DNA from: Xanthomonas vesicatoria ATCC 35937
GTDB lineage: Bacteria > Pseudomonadota > Gammaproteobacteria > Xanthomonadales > Xanthomonadaceae
Direction of reading: 5' to 3'
DNA length: 64,000 nucleotides
Assembly (NCBI RefSeq): GCF_001908725.1
Contig: NZ_CP018725.1
Span: 1,860,001-1,924,000 of the forward strand
The notes beneath the pieces were generated by a model that made no database searches, was not told the origin of the DNA, and was given only the letters and a program-made list of their open reading frames with translations. Within the stretch, counting starts at the first letter, position 1, and the number at the start of each line of letters is the position of its first letter. This document shows, piece by piece, positions 38,030-49,675 of the stretch. The translations under genes were made by a program, and so were the position numbers.

Positions 38030-38136
38030 TGCCCCGTTGCTTCCTATAACGGGTGGCGACGTCAGGCTCTCTCTCTCTCGCCGACGAATTCAAATAATTA
38101 CGACGTTCCCTTCGCGCCTTCTGGCGCGATTTTTTT
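38030..38136 (+). ncRNA. Candidate small RNA ending in an orphan terminator
   Basis: The 393-bp gap between thiC (3' end) and the winged-helix gene (5' end) has no gene on the plus strand, yet holds a plus-strand terminator. Upstream, CCCGTT and AACGGG (38033-38053) form a hairpin with a pyrimidine-rich loop, and GGCGA and TCGCC (38055-38082) close a loop with a CTCTCTCTC run. Hairpins with C/U-rich loops are a common feature of xanthomonad trans-acting sRNAs. No good -35/-10 pair was found, so the 5' end is a guess. Confidence 0.5.
38112..38136 (+). terminator. Orphan intrinsic terminator (plus strand)
   Basis: TCGCGCC and GGCGCGA form a 7-bp stem with a TTCT loop and seven T residues after it. 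On the minus strand there is no T-tract, so it does not belong to thiC. No plus-strand gene precedes it within the window for several kilobases. Confidence 0.88.
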
Positions 38137-38297
38137 ATCTGCGATTCAGCTAAAACGCTGCAAGCCCTTGTGCGCTGTAAACGCTTGCAATGCGATCTCG
38201 TCGCGGCACTTGCGCGCAGCGACGAGATCTGCACCGACGAAGCTGAATTTTTGATAAGTGGGCCGTGCATTACGGGCAACCGAATGCAGGCTTGCGG

Positions 38298-40295
<1,998 letters not shown>

Positions 40296-40299
40296 TTAC

Positions 40300-40390
40300 G
40301 AAGCTTCCCTACGCCGGTATCAACCGGATCAGGTTCGAAGGGACTATCTCAACCGCAGCGCACTGCGGTACCCCCACTTCGGCGGCGATT
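40300..40390 (-). promoter_or_regulatory. TPP riboswitch (THI element) controlling thiC
   Basis: On the minus strand the element reads GGGGGTACC, then TGAGATAGTCCC, AACCTGATCCGGTTGATACC and GGCGTAGGGAAGC, the conserved pyrimidine and pyrophosphate sensor helices of TPP riboswitches. It ends about 125 nt before the thiC ATG. I see no terminator between it and the ATG, so it probably acts on translation initiation. Confidence 0.95.
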
Positions 40391-40558
40391 AAACCACATT
40401 GCCGCTGGCGCGCGCATGCGCAACTGGCACGTGGCGCACCCTGCCAAGCGGGAACTATTCGATGAACGCAGCAGTGCATCTGACATACCCAGACATGTTC
40501 ACGGCACATCGGCTGGCTAGCGTGGCTGCACAACAACCATAAAGCTGCTCTCTTTCCT

Positions 40559-40587
40559 TGCCGCCGCATTCCGGCGGCATTTTTTTT
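40559..40587 (+). terminator. Intrinsic terminator ahead of the S9 peptidase gene
   Basis: TGCCGCC and GGCGGCA form a 7-bp stem with a 7-nt loop, followed by eight T. It sits 66 nt before the peptidase ATG on the same strand, with no gene before it on that strand. It either ends a short RNA starting at 40400-40540 or attenuates the peptidase gene. Confidence 0.85.
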
Positions 40588-40652
40588 CGCCCCCTTGCAG
40601 CCGACCGCCAGATTTCGTTATCGTCGCGTGAAACAAGGGGTGGGCGACGCAA

Positions 40653-42623
40653 ATGCAATGGATGCAACGGTGTGCGTGGATTGCGGCAGTGCTGCTCGGA
40701 GCGGCGGGACCGGCTGCAGCGGCCGAGCCGTTACCAGCAGAAGCCTTCGTCGAATCGGGCCCGATTTCTTCGCCCGCGATGTCGCCGGACGGCAAGCATC
40801 TGGCGGTCAGCGCCGACCTTGGGGACGGCAGCTACGCGCTGGTGGTGTACCGCATCGCCGACATGCAATCCACCACCATGTTGCGCCTGCCGCGCTACGA
40901 GTTACCGGTGCGCATTGCCTGGGTCAGCGATCGGCGCCTGGTGATCGGCAAGGGCCGCAAGCTCGGTTCGCTGGAAGAACCCGTGCCGATGGGCGAGATC
41001 ATCGCCACCGACCTGGATGGCGGCAATCAGCGCTACATCTACGGCTACCAGCAAAGCACGCGCAATGCCGGGCTGGAGCGCGGCTTCGGCTACATCGAAG
41101 GGTTGCCGAGCCGGCGCAACGGGCACTTCTACATGCGGCGGCTGTCGTTGGATTCGCGCCATTCGATGCTGTACGACGTGGATGCCAGCACCACCACCCA
41201 CCGGCTGATGGCCGACATCGACGTCCCGCGCCTGAGGTTTGTGCTCGATAACAATGATGTGGCGCAGTACGCATACGGCACCGACGACGACGACAATTCG
41301 CTGTTGTTTCGCCGCAACGGCAACGGCTGGACAGCGCTGACGCAGGTCCAGGCCAATTGGCGCCCGATTGCCTTTGCCGAAGAGCCCGCGCGTGTCTATG
41401 GGTGGTACAGCGTCTCCGGCGGCCCGGCGGCATTGGTGTCCAGCGACCCGGACGGCCAGCAGCGCAGCGTCCTGGCGTCCGACCCGTTCTACGACGTGGT
41501 TGATCTGCAATGGGGACTGGCGCCATTTGCGCCGTTCGCGGCCCGACTGGGACCGGGCCGGCCCACGCTGCGCTATGTTGCGCCCGACAGCGCACCGGCG
41601 CAGTTGCATCGCAGCCTCAGCGAGACGTTGTCCGGTCAGTACGTGGATTTCGTCAACTTCACGGAAGATGGCGGCGCCGTGCTGCTGAAGGCCTATAGCG
41701 ACCGCGATGCTGGCGCCTGGTACATCTTCAATCGCCCGACCAATACGCTCAAGCTGGTGATCAAGGCCCGCAGCGCCCTGCCCGCGGCACTGATGGGCGA
41801 GCGGCGCATGGTGCGGTTCAAGGCGCGCGACGGGCTGATGCTGGATGGCGTACTGACCGTTCCGGCGACGGCTGGCCAGGGCGCACCGCTGCCGATGATC
41901 CTGCTGCCGCATGGCGGCCCGCATGTCGACGGCGATGGTTGGGCGTTCGATACCGATGCGCAATTTCTCGCCAGCCGCGGCTACCTGGTGTTGCAGGTCA
42001 ACTATCGCGGCGGCACGGGTCGCGGCAATGACTTCGAACGCGCGGGCTATCGCCAATGGGGCGAACGGATCCAGGACGATCTGGTGGATGGCGTGCGTTG
42101 GGCGATCGACCAGGGCCTGGCCGATCGATCGCGTATCTGTAGCTACGGTGCCAGTTTTGGCGCGTACGCGGCGATGATGGTGCAGGTGAAGGCGCCGGAC
42201 CTGTTCCGCTGCGCGGTCGGCGTGGCCGGCATCTACGACCTGCAGATGATGTACACCAAAGGCGACATCAATCAGAGCGCGTCCGGTACCAATTACCTGG
42301 AGCGAGTGATCGGCCGCGACGCGGCCGAGCTAGCCGCGCACTCGCCGGTCTCGCTGGCCGAGCGCATCAAGGCGCCGGTGCTGTTGGTCCACGGCGAAGA
42401 GGATGAGCGCGCACCATTTGCGCAGGCCAAGAGCCTGCGTGCCGCGCTCATCCGCAGCGGCAATACGCCCGAATGGATTGCGGTGCCCAAGGAAGGCCAC
42501 GGGTTTTACAAGGACGCCAACCAGATCGCCTTCTATCGCACCCTTGACCGCTTCCTGGCCAAGCAGCTAGGTCATCCGACAACCGCATCGGCGGACAGCG
42601 CCACGCCGGCTACGCCGCAGTAA
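40653..42623 (+). CDS. S9-family prolyl oligopeptidase-like serine peptidase, exported
   Basis: The 656-aa protein has a signal peptide (WIAAVLLGAAGPAAAAEP), a beta-propeller region at about residues 30-360 (SPAMSPDGKHLAVSA and later blades) and a C-terminal alpha/beta-hydrolase domain. The catalytic triad is visible: Ser in YGASFGAYAA, Asp in HGEEDERAPF and His in KEGHGFY. HGGPHVDGDGW and NYRGGTGRGNDFE are typical of the acylaminoacyl/dipeptidyl peptidase branch. It should cleave short peptides in the periplasm. ATG at 40653; a second ATG three codons on is possible. It is convergent with the chemotaxis receptor gene. Confidence 0.92.
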   Translation: MQWMQRCAWIAAVLLGAAGPAAAAEPLPAEAFVESGPISSPAMSPDGKHLAVSADLGDGSYALVVYRIADMQSTTMLRLPRYELPVRIAWVSDRRLVIGKGRKLGSLEEPVPMGEIIATDLDGGNQRYIYGYQQSTRNAGLERGFGYIEGLPSRRNGHFYMRRLSLDSRHSMLYDVDASTTTHRLMADIDVPRLRFVLDNNDVAQYAYGTDDDDNSLLFRRNGNGWTALTQVQANWRPIAFAEEPARVYGWYSVSGGPAALVSSDPDGQQRSVLASDPFYDVVDLQWGLAPFAPFAARLGPGRPTLRYVAPDSAPAQLHRSLSETLSGQYVDFVNFTEDGGAVLLKAYSDRDAGAWYIFNRPTNTLKLVIKARSALPAALMGERRMVRFKARDGLMLDGVLTVPATAGQGAPLPMILLPHGGPHVDGDGWAFDTDAQFLASRGYLVLQVNYRGGTGRGNDFERAGYRQWGERIQDDLVDGVRWAIDQGLADRSRICSYGASFGAYAAMMVQVKAPDLFRCAVGVAGIYDLQMMYTKGDINQSASGTNYLERVIGRDAAELAAHSPVSLAERIKAPVLLVHGEEDERAPFAQAKSLRAALIRSGNTPEWIAVPKEGHGFYKDANQIAFYRTLDRFLAKQLGHPTTASADSATPATPQ

Positions 42624-42635
42624 CGCCGGCCGACG

Positions 42636-44474
42636 TCACTCCAGCGTATAGCCCACCCGCAGGCCGCCCCAATGTTTGCGGCCGACGAAGATCGGTGCAG
42701 ACAGATCGAACATGATCTGGCCGGTGTCGCGGCGGTAGACCTGCAGGCGGTACGGGTCGGTATGCGCGCCGACGCTGCGGCCGACGCGGTCGGTGAATTT
42801 GCGCTTGGTGCGGTTGCCGACCAGATCGCGTTTGGCATCGCCGGTCAGCGGCTGGGTGAAACGCAGATTGTGGGTGGGCACGTAGCCATCGGGATTGGCA
42901 CAGATCGCGAACACGATCCACGGATGCGCGTCCAGCAACGGCTCCTGCAACGGGGGCAGCACGTGATCGCAGACCGCGTCGAAATCGGTGCTGAACTTGG
43001 GCGGCTCCACGCCGGCGATCGGCGTGTAGGTGCGCGCGAACAACGCCGCTTCGTCGATCTGCCCGCGCGCAATGGCCTGCGCCAATGCAGTGCCGATCTT
43101 GCCCGCCGTGGCAACAGCAAGTTCCTTGACCCGCGCGTGCCTGGGTACCTGCAGCGGGTCGGCGGGCAGACGAAACAGGCCAACGCAGTCGCGCAAGGTT
43201 TCGGTGCCGCGTTCTAGTGCTTCGCTGCGTTCGGCCACATGCGCAGCGTGCTGCAGATTGCTGCGACCCAGCGCCACCACGCCGTCCACCGCACGCTCGA
43301 TGCCGCGAATTTCGCCATCCTGCGCCTGGATGCGCCCAGCCACCGTGTTCATTGCGGTACTGGCCTGTCCGAGCACGCGGGTGATGCCATCGAGTACCGC
43401 TTCGGTGCCGCGCGCGGACGCGGCACCTTCGCCGACTGCAGCGCTGGTTTCGGCCAGGATCGCGCGCACATCGCGCGCCGCGGTCGCCGCGCGTTCGGCC
43501 AGACGACGAATCTCGGTGGCGACCACCGCAAAGCCGCGCCCGGCATCGCCGGCATGTGCTGCTTCGATGCTTGCGTTGATCGACAGGATATTGGTTTGGA
43601 ACGCCACCGAGTCGATGACCTCGATGACCTCGCCGGCGCGTGCCGCGCGGCGCTCCACTTCGTGCATGGCCTGGCCCAATGCGTGTGCCGCAGCCACGCC
43701 CTGGCGCGCGCTGTCATCAGCGCTGGCGGCCAGCGCAATCACCTGCGCCAGTTCGGCATTGACGTCCTGCAGGCTCGACGACAACCTTTCCACTGCCATG
43801 CGTGCGCCGTCCAGTGCCTCGGTCTGCGCCTGCGATTGACGCACCATCTCGTCGTTTTCGGCCACCAACGGCGGGACTTCGGCGGCGATCTGCACCGACA
43901 GCGCGACCGCCTGGCGGATCGCTTCGGCCAGATTACCGAAGCCGGCTTGGAGGCGGCGTCCCATTTCGGTGTCTGCCAGCCCGGGCGGTAACAGCAGTTC
44001 CAGCTCGCAACCAGCCAGCGCCTGCGCGGTACGCTCCAGCACGGTGCGGTCTTCGTGCTCGGCCTGCAGACGTGCCACCAGGGGCTGCAGCAGCGGTGAG
44101 ATCGGCACCGGGCGGCTGCCGTCGGCCAGCCGGGTGGCTTCGCGCAGCAAGATTGCGGTCTCCACGTGCGGCAACGACAGTAGCCAGCCGCCATGCTCGC
44201 GGTCGCGGGTGTAACGCACACGCCGGGCCGGGTCGTCGCCCGGAGCGGCCCACACACCCTCGTCGCCGACCAGATCGGTGACGCTCAGTCCCCACAGTAT
44301 GCTTGCCGGCAAACCGTCCAATTCATTGGCTGTCTTGCCCAGCACGTCCAGGCCGGCACGGTTGCAGGCGACCACACACGCCTCCGCGGACAGCCGCAGC
44401 AAGGCGACCGGCGCGTCGGGGAGCAGTGCAGCGCGCGCGTGCGCAGGCAGGTCAGACGATTGCATCGAGCTCAT
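42636..44474 (-). CDS. Soluble methyl-accepting chemotaxis protein, PAS-MCP-C-terminal sensor
   Basis: The 612-aa receptor has no membrane segment. Residues about 15-115 resemble a PAS domain ([24 protein letters not shown]), and about 200-430 are the signalling coiled coil, with its hairpin tip [40 protein letters not shown]. The last about 150 residues ([57 protein letters not shown]) look like a Cache/PAS-type sensor placed after the signalling domain. A cytosolic ligand or redox state is the likely input. Its stop is 12 bp from that of the convergent peptidase gene. No che genes lie beside it. Confidence 0.9.
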   Translation of the reverse strand: MSSMQSSDLPAHARAALLPDAPVALLRLSAEACVVACNRAGLDVLGKTANELDGLPASILWGLSVTDLVGDEGVWAAPGDDPARRVRYTRDREHGGWLLSLPHVETAILLREATRLADGSRPVPISPLLQPLVARLQAEHEDRTVLERTAQALAGCELELLLPPGLADTEMGRRLQAGFGNLAEAIRQAVALSVQIAAEVPPLVAENDEMVRQSQAQTEALDGARMAVERLSSSLQDVNAELAQVIALAASADDSARQGVAAAHALGQAMHEVERRAARAGEVIEVIDSVAFQTNILSINASIEAAHAGDAGRGFAVVATEIRRLAERAATAARDVRAILAETSAAVGEGAASARGTEAVLDGITRVLGQASTAMNTVAGRIQAQDGEIRGIERAVDGVVALGRSNLQHAAHVAERSEALERGTETLRDCVGLFRLPADPLQVPRHARVKELAVATAGKIGTALAQAIARGQIDEAALFARTYTPIAGVEPPKFSTDFDAVCDHVLPPLQEPLLDAHPWIVFAICANPDGYVPTHNLRFTQPLTGDAKRDLVGNRTKRKFTDRVGRSVGAHTDPYRLQVYRRDTGQIMFDLSAPIFVGRKHWGGLRVGYTLE

Positions 44475-44550
44475 GGGGATTTCCTAAACCGTCAGTGTGG
44501 TTAGCGGCGCGCCATAGGCAGAGTTGAGCGGCGTACTCATCCGCAGCGAC

Positions 44551-46260
44551 TCAATAACCGGCGGCCTGCCCGTCCTTGCGGCTTTCGGAAGCGCCGTAAT
44601 ACACGCCATTGCCGGGGTCGCGCGCAATCGCCTGGTAGCCACCATACGGGCCATCGGCAAAAATCACCCGGTGGCCTTTGCGCATCAACGCGCGAATGGT
44701 GTCGTAGGAGAACCCCGTCTCCAGATTGAGCTCGCCGCCATCGCTCATCGCAGTGGCCTGGCCGGTGGGCTCGGTGGAGCCCTCGTGCTGGATGCGTGGC
44801 GCATCGCCGGCTTCCTGCAGGTTCATGTGGAAATCCACCAGGTTCATCACGATCTGCACGTGGCCTTGCGGCTGCATCGCCCCACCCATGACCCCAAAGC
44901 TCAGCCAGGGCTTGCCGTCCTTGGTGACGAACGCCGGGATGATGGTCTGGAACGGCCGCTTGCCGGGCGCATAGCCGTTGGGGTGGTCCTTCTTCAGCAC
45001 GAACATCTCGCCGCGGTCCTGCAGGATGAAGCCCAATCCCGGCGGGGCCATGCCACTGCCCATGCCGCGATAGTTGGACTGGATCAACGACACCATCATG
45101 CCGTCGGCGTCGGCCACAGTCATGTAGATGGTGTCGCCCTCTTCCAGTTGCTTGGGGGTGCCGGGCTGCACTTCCTTCAAGGCCTTGTCCATCGAGATCA
45201 GCGACCGGCGCTGGGCCGCGTACTGCTTGGACACCAGTTTGGCCAACGGCGCGGGTTGGAAGGCCGGGTCGGCATAGAAGCGCGCGCGGTCGGCGAACGC
45301 CAGTTTCTTGGCCTCGGTAAACAGGTGCACGTGCTCGGCCGAGCCGAACGGAATCTTGGAGAAATCGTAGCCTTCCAGGATGTTGAGCATCTGCAATGCC
45401 GCGATGCCCTGGCTGTTGGGCGGCAACTCCCACACATCAACGCCGCGGTAATTGGTGCTGACAGGCTCCACCCATTCGCCCTGATGGCTGGCCATGTCCT
45501 CGTAGCTCAGGTAGCCGCCGTTGGCCTTGAAATAGGCGCCGATGGTGCGTGCGATCGGCCCCTTGTAGAACGCGTCACGGCCGCCGTCGGCGATCTGCTG
45601 CAATGTGTTGGCCAGGTTCGGGTTCTTCCACAGCTCGCCCTTGCGCGGGGCGTGCCCGTCGATGGTGAACTGTTCCTTGAAGCCGGGATATTGCGACAGC
45701 CGCGGCACCGAGCGGTCCCAGTAATAGGCGATGGTTTCGGCCACCGGATGGCCTTCGCGCGCGTAGCGGATGGCCGGGGCCAGGTTCTGCGCCATCGGCT
45801 TGCGGCCGAAGCGCTCATGCAACGCAAACCAGCCATCCACCGCGCCCGGTACCGACACCGGCAGCGGGCCGGTCGGCGGAATGTCCTTCAGCCCGCGGCG
45901 CTGAAACTCGGCAAGCGTCAGCGACTTGGGCGAGCGGCCCGAGCCGTTGTAACCATAGAGCTTGCTGGTCTTGGGGTCCCAGACGATGGCGAACAGATCC
46001 CCTCCCACCCCATTGCCGGTCGGCTCCATCAAGCCCAGCGCCGCATTGGCCGCAATCGCCGCATCCACCGCCGAGCCGCCGTTCTTCATCACATCCAGTG
46101 CGATCTGGGTCGCCAAAGGCTGCGAGGTCGCCGCCATGGCATGCGGCGCGATGACTTCCGAGCGGGTGGCAAAGCCCTGCCCGGTGATGCGGTCGGCAGC
46201 GCCAAGAGGCGGCGCGAGCAGCGCCAGAGCAGACACGAGCAAGACAGGTAGGCGACGCAT
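44551..46260 (-). CDS. ggt: Gamma-glutamyltransferase, periplasmic
   Basis: The 569-aa Ntn-hydrolase precursor has a signal peptide (LPVLLVSALALLAPPLGAAD). The autoprocessing and catalytic Thr is in EEGDTIYMTVADADGMMVS, at about residue 390. Substrate-site motifs GGSAVDAAIAANAALGLMEPTGNGVGGD and NYRGMGSGMAPPGLGF are present. It cleaves the gamma-glutamyl bond of glutathione and related peptides. GGGGAG lies 9 nt before the ATG at 46260; the upstream open frame has no signal. It is divergent from the ilv leader. Confidence 0.95.
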   Translation of the reverse strand: MRRLPVLLVSALALLAPPLGAADRITGQGFATRSEVIAPHAMAATSQPLATQIALDVMKNGGSAVDAAIAANAALGLMEPTGNGVGGDLFAIVWDPKTSKLYGYNGSGRSPKSLTLAEFQRRGLKDIPPTGPLPVSVPGAVDGWFALHERFGRKPMAQNLAPAIRYAREGHPVAETIAYYWDRSVPRLSQYPGFKEQFTIDGHAPRKGELWKNPNLANTLQQIADGGRDAFYKGPIARTIGAYFKANGGYLSYEDMASHQGEWVEPVSTNYRGVDVWELPPNSQGIAALQMLNILEGYDFSKIPFGSAEHVHLFTEAKKLAFADRARFYADPAFQPAPLAKLVSKQYAAQRRSLISMDKALKEVQPGTPKQLEEGDTIYMTVADADGMMVSLIQSNYRGMGSGMAPPGLGFILQDRGEMFVLKKDHPNGYAPGKRPFQTIIPAFVTKDGKPWLSFGVMGGAMQPQGHVQIVMNLVDFHMNLQEAGDAPRIQHEGSTEPTGQATAMSDGGELNLETGFSYDTIRALMRKGHRVIFADGPYGGYQAIARDPGNGVYYGASESRKDGQAAGY

Positions 46261-46484
46261 GATCGAGAGCTCCCCATGACACAACGAATGAAAGACCAAC
46301 GATACCAGCGGCCTCAGTCGCAGCGCTTGGTCCCAGCTGCATTGCGGCGATAAAACCGCGCAGTTGGTGATGCGGGTCGACCCTGTCGGCAGCAAGGCGA
46401 TCCGGTTTCAGCGGAAACCATGCTGCTGCGATGAGGCTTCGCATCGGGTGAACAGCGCTCATCCAGATGTTTCACCCGCAAGGG

Positions 46485-46514
46485 TTGACACCCTACCGGC
46501 GGCGATGGTTATCT
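46485..46514 (+). promoter_or_regulatory. Promoter of the ilv-leu operon
   Basis: TTGACA (46485-46490) is a perfect -35 box, followed after 18 bp by TTATCT (46509-46514). The predicted transcript start falls at about 46521, which is also an ATG in frame with the leader peptide. Confidence 0.75.
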
Positions 46515-46520
46515 CAGTGC

Positions 46521-46643
46521 ATGCCGCAACGCCACACCACCTCGAATGCTTTGATGTCCGCGCCCTTCGGCGCGTCGGCAGCGTCGCTTCTCGTGCTCGT
46601 ACTTATTACCTCGCCAACCGGTGCGGGACGAGACTTCGTGTAG
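46521..46643 (+). CDS. ilvL: ilv operon leader peptide
   Basis: The short frame encodes 40 residues from ATG 46521, or 29 from ATG 46554, ending at TAG 46641-46643. Near its middle is LLVLVLI, seven consecutive branched-chain codons, the hallmark of attenuation control by charged Leu-, Val- and Ile-tRNA. If ATG 46521 is used the mRNA may be leaderless, as the -10 box ends 6 nt before it. Neither start has a Shine-Dalgarno sequence. It is too short for ordinary ORF calling. Confidence 0.9.
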   Translation: MPQRHTTSNALMSAPFGASAASLLVLVLITSPTGAGRDFV

Positions 46644-46698
46644 GCAACAGACACACAAGGCTTCGATCAGACCCCGCACCGGCAACGGCGCGGGGTTT
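46618..46698 (+). promoter_or_regulatory. Transcription attenuator of the ilv-leu operon
   Basis: CCGGTGCGGG (46618-46627, inside the end of the leader frame) is perfectly complementary to CCCGCACCGG (46673-46682): the antiterminator. Alternatively CCCCGCACCG (46672-46681) pairs with CGGCGCGGGG (46686-46695), followed by TTTCGCGTTT: the terminator. Ribosome stalling at the Leu/Val/Ile codons would leave the first pairing free and allow read-through. Confidence 0.92.
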
Positions 46699-46904
46699 CG
46701 CGTTTCAGGGACCCCCAAAAGTTTCGAATGACATGAACGACATCACCGACATCGCGGCCACCTTTTCAACCAGCGCCAGCAATTGCGCTGCTGCAAACGT
46801 GCGCGTGCACGGTGTTCTCGCTCAGCCCCGCTTTGTTCGGCCAGCCAGCGTTCGCGCTGCCAGCTGATTCTTACCCACTCTGCCAACCCCGCAAGGATTA
46901 CTTC

Positions 46905-47909
46905 ATGAGCAACGACACCCAGCCCAAAATCGCGATCATCGGCTACGGCAGCCAGGGCCGCGCGCACGCGCTGAACCTGCGCGATTCCGGCTTCGACGTC
47001 ACCGTCGGCCTGCGTGCCGGTGGCCCGACCGAATCCAAGGCGCAGGCCGACGGCTTCACCGTGGTGGCGCCGTCCGAGGCAGTGAAGAGCGCCGATCTGG
47101 TCGCGATCCTGACACCCGACATGGTGCAGAAGAAGCTCTATGAAGACGTCATCGCGCCGAACATGAAACAGGGTGCCTGCCTGCTGTTCGCGCATGGCTT
47201 GAACGTGCATTTCGACATGATCAAACCGCGCGCCGATCTGGACGTGGTACTGGTGGCACCGAAGGGCCCAGGCGCGCTGGTGCGTCGCGAATATGAAATC
47301 GGTCGCGGTGTGCCGTGCATCTATGCGGTGTATCAGGACACCAGCGGCAAGGCCGAGCAGTTCGCGTTGACCTATGCCGGCGGCTTGGGCGGCGCACGCG
47401 CAAACATCATCAAGACCACCTTCAAGGAGGAGACCGAAACCGATCTGTTCGGCGAGCAGGCAGTCCTGTGCGGTGGTGCATCTTCGCTGGTGCAGGCCGG
47501 TTTCGAAGTGCTGGTGGAAGCCGGCTACCAGCCAGAAATCGCCTATTACGAAGTCCTGCACGAATTGAAGTTGATCGTGGACCTGTTCTACGAAGGCGGC
47601 ATCACCCGCATGCTGGAATTCGTCTCCGAAACCGCGCAATACGGTGACTATGTCAGCGGTCCGCGCGTGATCGACGCCAGCACCAAGGCGCGCATGAAGG
47701 ACGTGCTGACCGACATCCAGAACGGCACCTTCACCAAGAACTGGGTGGCCGAATACGAAGCGGGCCTGCCGAACTACACCAAGTTCAAGCAGGCCGATCT
47801 GGAGCACCCGATCGAAGAAGTGGGCAAGAAGCTGCGCGCCAAGATGGTCTGGCTCAACGGCGAGCAGCAAGCCGCCGCCGCCGCACCAGCGAATCAACAA
47901 GCGGCGTAA
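46905..47909 (+). CDS. ilvC: Ketol-acid reductoisomerase
   Basis: The 334-aa class I enzyme converts acetolactate or acetohydroxybutyrate to the dihydroxy acids with NADPH. It shows the cofactor motif [18 protein letters not shown], the substrate loop [13 protein letters not shown] and the metal-binding GEQAVLCGG and [23 protein letters not shown] lies 8 nt before the ATG. It is the first structural gene after the attenuator and starts the ilvC-ilvG-ilvM-ilvA-leuA operon. A short open frame at 46733-46867 between attenuator and ilvC looks non-coding. Confidence 0.97.
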   Translation: MSNDTQPKIAIIGYGSQGRAHALNLRDSGFDVTVGLRAGGPTESKAQADGFTVVAPSEAVKSADLVAILTPDMVQKKLYEDVIAPNMKQGACLLFAHGLNVHFDMIKPRADLDVVLVAPKGPGALVRREYEIGRGVPCIYAVYQDTSGKAEQFALTYAGGLGGARANIIKTTFKEETETDLFGEQAVLCGGASSLVQAGFEVLVEAGYQPEIAYYEVLHELKLIVDLFYEGGITRMLEFVSETAQYGDYVSGPRVIDASTKARMKDVLTDIQNGTFTKNWVAEYEAGLPNYTKFKQADLEHPIEEVGKKLRAKMVWLNGEQQAAAAAPANQQAA

Positions 47910-47953
47910 TTGCCGCCGCATCCCCACCGCTTAACACCGAAGGTCCGCAACGC

Positions 47954-49675
47954 ATGAATACCTCCGCACACAGCATGCCCCGCAACGGCGCGCGCTGGCT
48001 GACGCAGGCCCTGGAAGCCGAGGGCGTGGAAACGCTGTTCGGTTATCCGGGCGGCACCATCATGCCGTTCTACGACGCCCTGGTGGATTCCAGGCTCAAG
48101 CACATCCTGGTCCGTCACGAACAGGGCGCCGCCCTTGCCGCCAACGGCTATGCCCGCGCCAGCGGCAAGGTTGGCGTGTGCGTGGCAACCTCCGGGCCCG
48201 GTGCGTCCAATCTGGTTACCGGCATTGCAGACGCGATGCTCGATTCGGTGCCGATGGTGTGCCTGACCGGCCAGGTCGCCACGCCGCTGCTGGGCACCGA
48301 TGCATTCCAGGAACTGGACGTATTCGGCATGACCATGCCGATCGTCAAGCACAGCTTCCTGGTCCGCAGCGTGGACCAGTTGCCGGAGATGGTGCGCGAG
48401 GCGTTCCGCATCGCGCGCGAAGGTCGCCCGGGCCCGGTGTTGATCGACCTGCCCAAGGACGTGCAGATCGCCGACGCCTCGCATCTACCAGACCATGTGC
48501 CAGCGGCGGTGCTACCGCCACCGGCACCGGCGGACGCGAAACTGGCGGAAGCGCTAGCCGCCATCGCCAGCGCCGAGCGGCCGGTGGTGTACGGCGGTGG
48601 CGGGATCGCACTAGCCGGTGCGGTACATGCATTCCGGCGCTTTGTCGAAGCCACCGGCATCCCAACCGCGCTGACCTTGCGCGGCCTGGGTGCATTGCCG
48701 CACGCACACCCGGATTACCTGGGCATGCTTGGCATGCACGGCACTCGTGCCGCCAACATGGCCATCCAGGAATGCGATCTGTTAGTGGTGGTCGGTGCCC
48801 GTTTCGACGACCGCGCCACCGGCAAATTAAGTGAATTCGCACCGTTCGCACGCGTCATCCATCTGGATGCCGATGCGTACGAGATCTCCAAGTTGCGCAC
48901 CGCCGATATCGCCGTGCCTGGCGACGTGGCGACAAGCCTCAAGGCCTTGAGCGCAGCGCGCGGCAACTGCCAGGCATGGCGTACGCGCTGCTTTGCCAAT
49001 CGCGAAAAATTCGCCGCGCGCTACGACGCGCCCGGGACCGATATTTACGCACCAGCGCTGCTGAAGCGCCTGAGCGAAGTTGCGCCGCCCGACACCATCA
49101 TCGCCTGCGATGTGGGCCAGCATCAGATGTGGGTAGCCCAGCATTGCCGCTTCAACGATCCGCGCAACCACCTCACCAGCGGCGCACTCGGCACCATGGG
49201 CTTCGGCCTGCCGGCCGCGATGGGCGCGCAGTTCGCCTGCCCCGACCGCACCGTGGTGCTGGTCTCGGGCGATGGCAGTTTCATGATGAACGTGCAGGAG
49301 CTGGTGACCATCGCGCGCTGCAAGCTGCCGGTGAAGATCGTGCTGCTCGATAACAGCTCGCTGGGCATGGTGCGCCAGTGGCAGGAACTGTTCTTTGCCG
49401 AGCGCTACAGCGAGATCGACCTGTCCGATAACCCGGATTTTGCGGCGTTGGCGCAGGTGTTCGGCATCCCGGCCAAGCGCATCATCGCGCGCGGCGATGT
49501 CGACGCGGCGCTGGCGGAATTGCTGGCCCAGCCGGGCCCCGGCCTGCTGCATGTGGCCATCGACGCACGCGCCAATGTGTGGCCACTGGTGCCGCCCAAC
49601 AACGCCAACAGCACCATGCTGGACAGCAACCCCGCACACGCGGTCAAGGAGACGACACATGCGTTACCGGCTTGA
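47954..49675 (+). CDS. ilvG: Acetolactate synthase, large catalytic subunit
   Basis: The 573-aa ThDP enzyme has the catalytic Glu in RHEQGAALAANGYARA, FAD/linker region TLRGLGALPHAHPDYLGMLGMHG, and the ThDP-Mg motif GDGSFMMNVQELVTI ... LLDNSSLGMVRQWQ. It condenses pyruvate with a second pyruvate or with 2-ketobutyrate. The gene starts 45 bp after ilvC, and its last 17 nt overlap ilvM, as expected for a catalytic/regulatory subunit pair. The symbol ilvG (rather than ilvB or ilvI) is chosen because an IlvM-type small subunit follows. Confidence 0.95.
   Translation: MNTSAHSMPRNGARWLTQALEAEGVETLFGYPGGTIMPFYDALVDSRLKHILVRHEQGAALAANGYARASGKVGVCVATSGPGASNLVTGIADAMLDSVPMVCLTGQVATPLLGTDAFQELDVFGMTMPIVKHSFLVRSVDQLPEMVREAFRIAREGRPGPVLIDLPKDVQIADASHLPDHVPAAVLPPPAPADAKLAEALAAIASAERPVVYGGGGIALAGAVHAFRRFVEATGIPTALTLRGLGALPHAHPDYLGMLGMHGTRAANMAIQECDLLVVVGARFDDRATGKLSEFAPFARVIHLDADAYEISKLRTADIAVPGDVATSLKALSAARGNCQAWRTRCFANREKFAARYDAPGTDIYAPALLKRLSEVAPPDTIIACDVGQHQMWVAQHCRFNDPRNHLTSGALGTMGFGLPAAMGAQFACPDRTVVLVSGDGSFMMNVQELVTIARCKLPVKIVLLDNSSLGMVRQWQELFFAERYSEIDLSDNPDFAALAQVFGIPAKRIIARGDVDAALAELLAQPGPGLLHVAIDARANVWPLVPPNNANSTMLDSNPAHAVKETTHALPA

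Noticed and set aside
46733..46867. 44-codon frame between the attenuator and ilvC
   Set aside because: It has no Shine-Dalgarno and no family resemblance; the ATG lies in the leader RNA shortly after the terminator. Probably untranslated.
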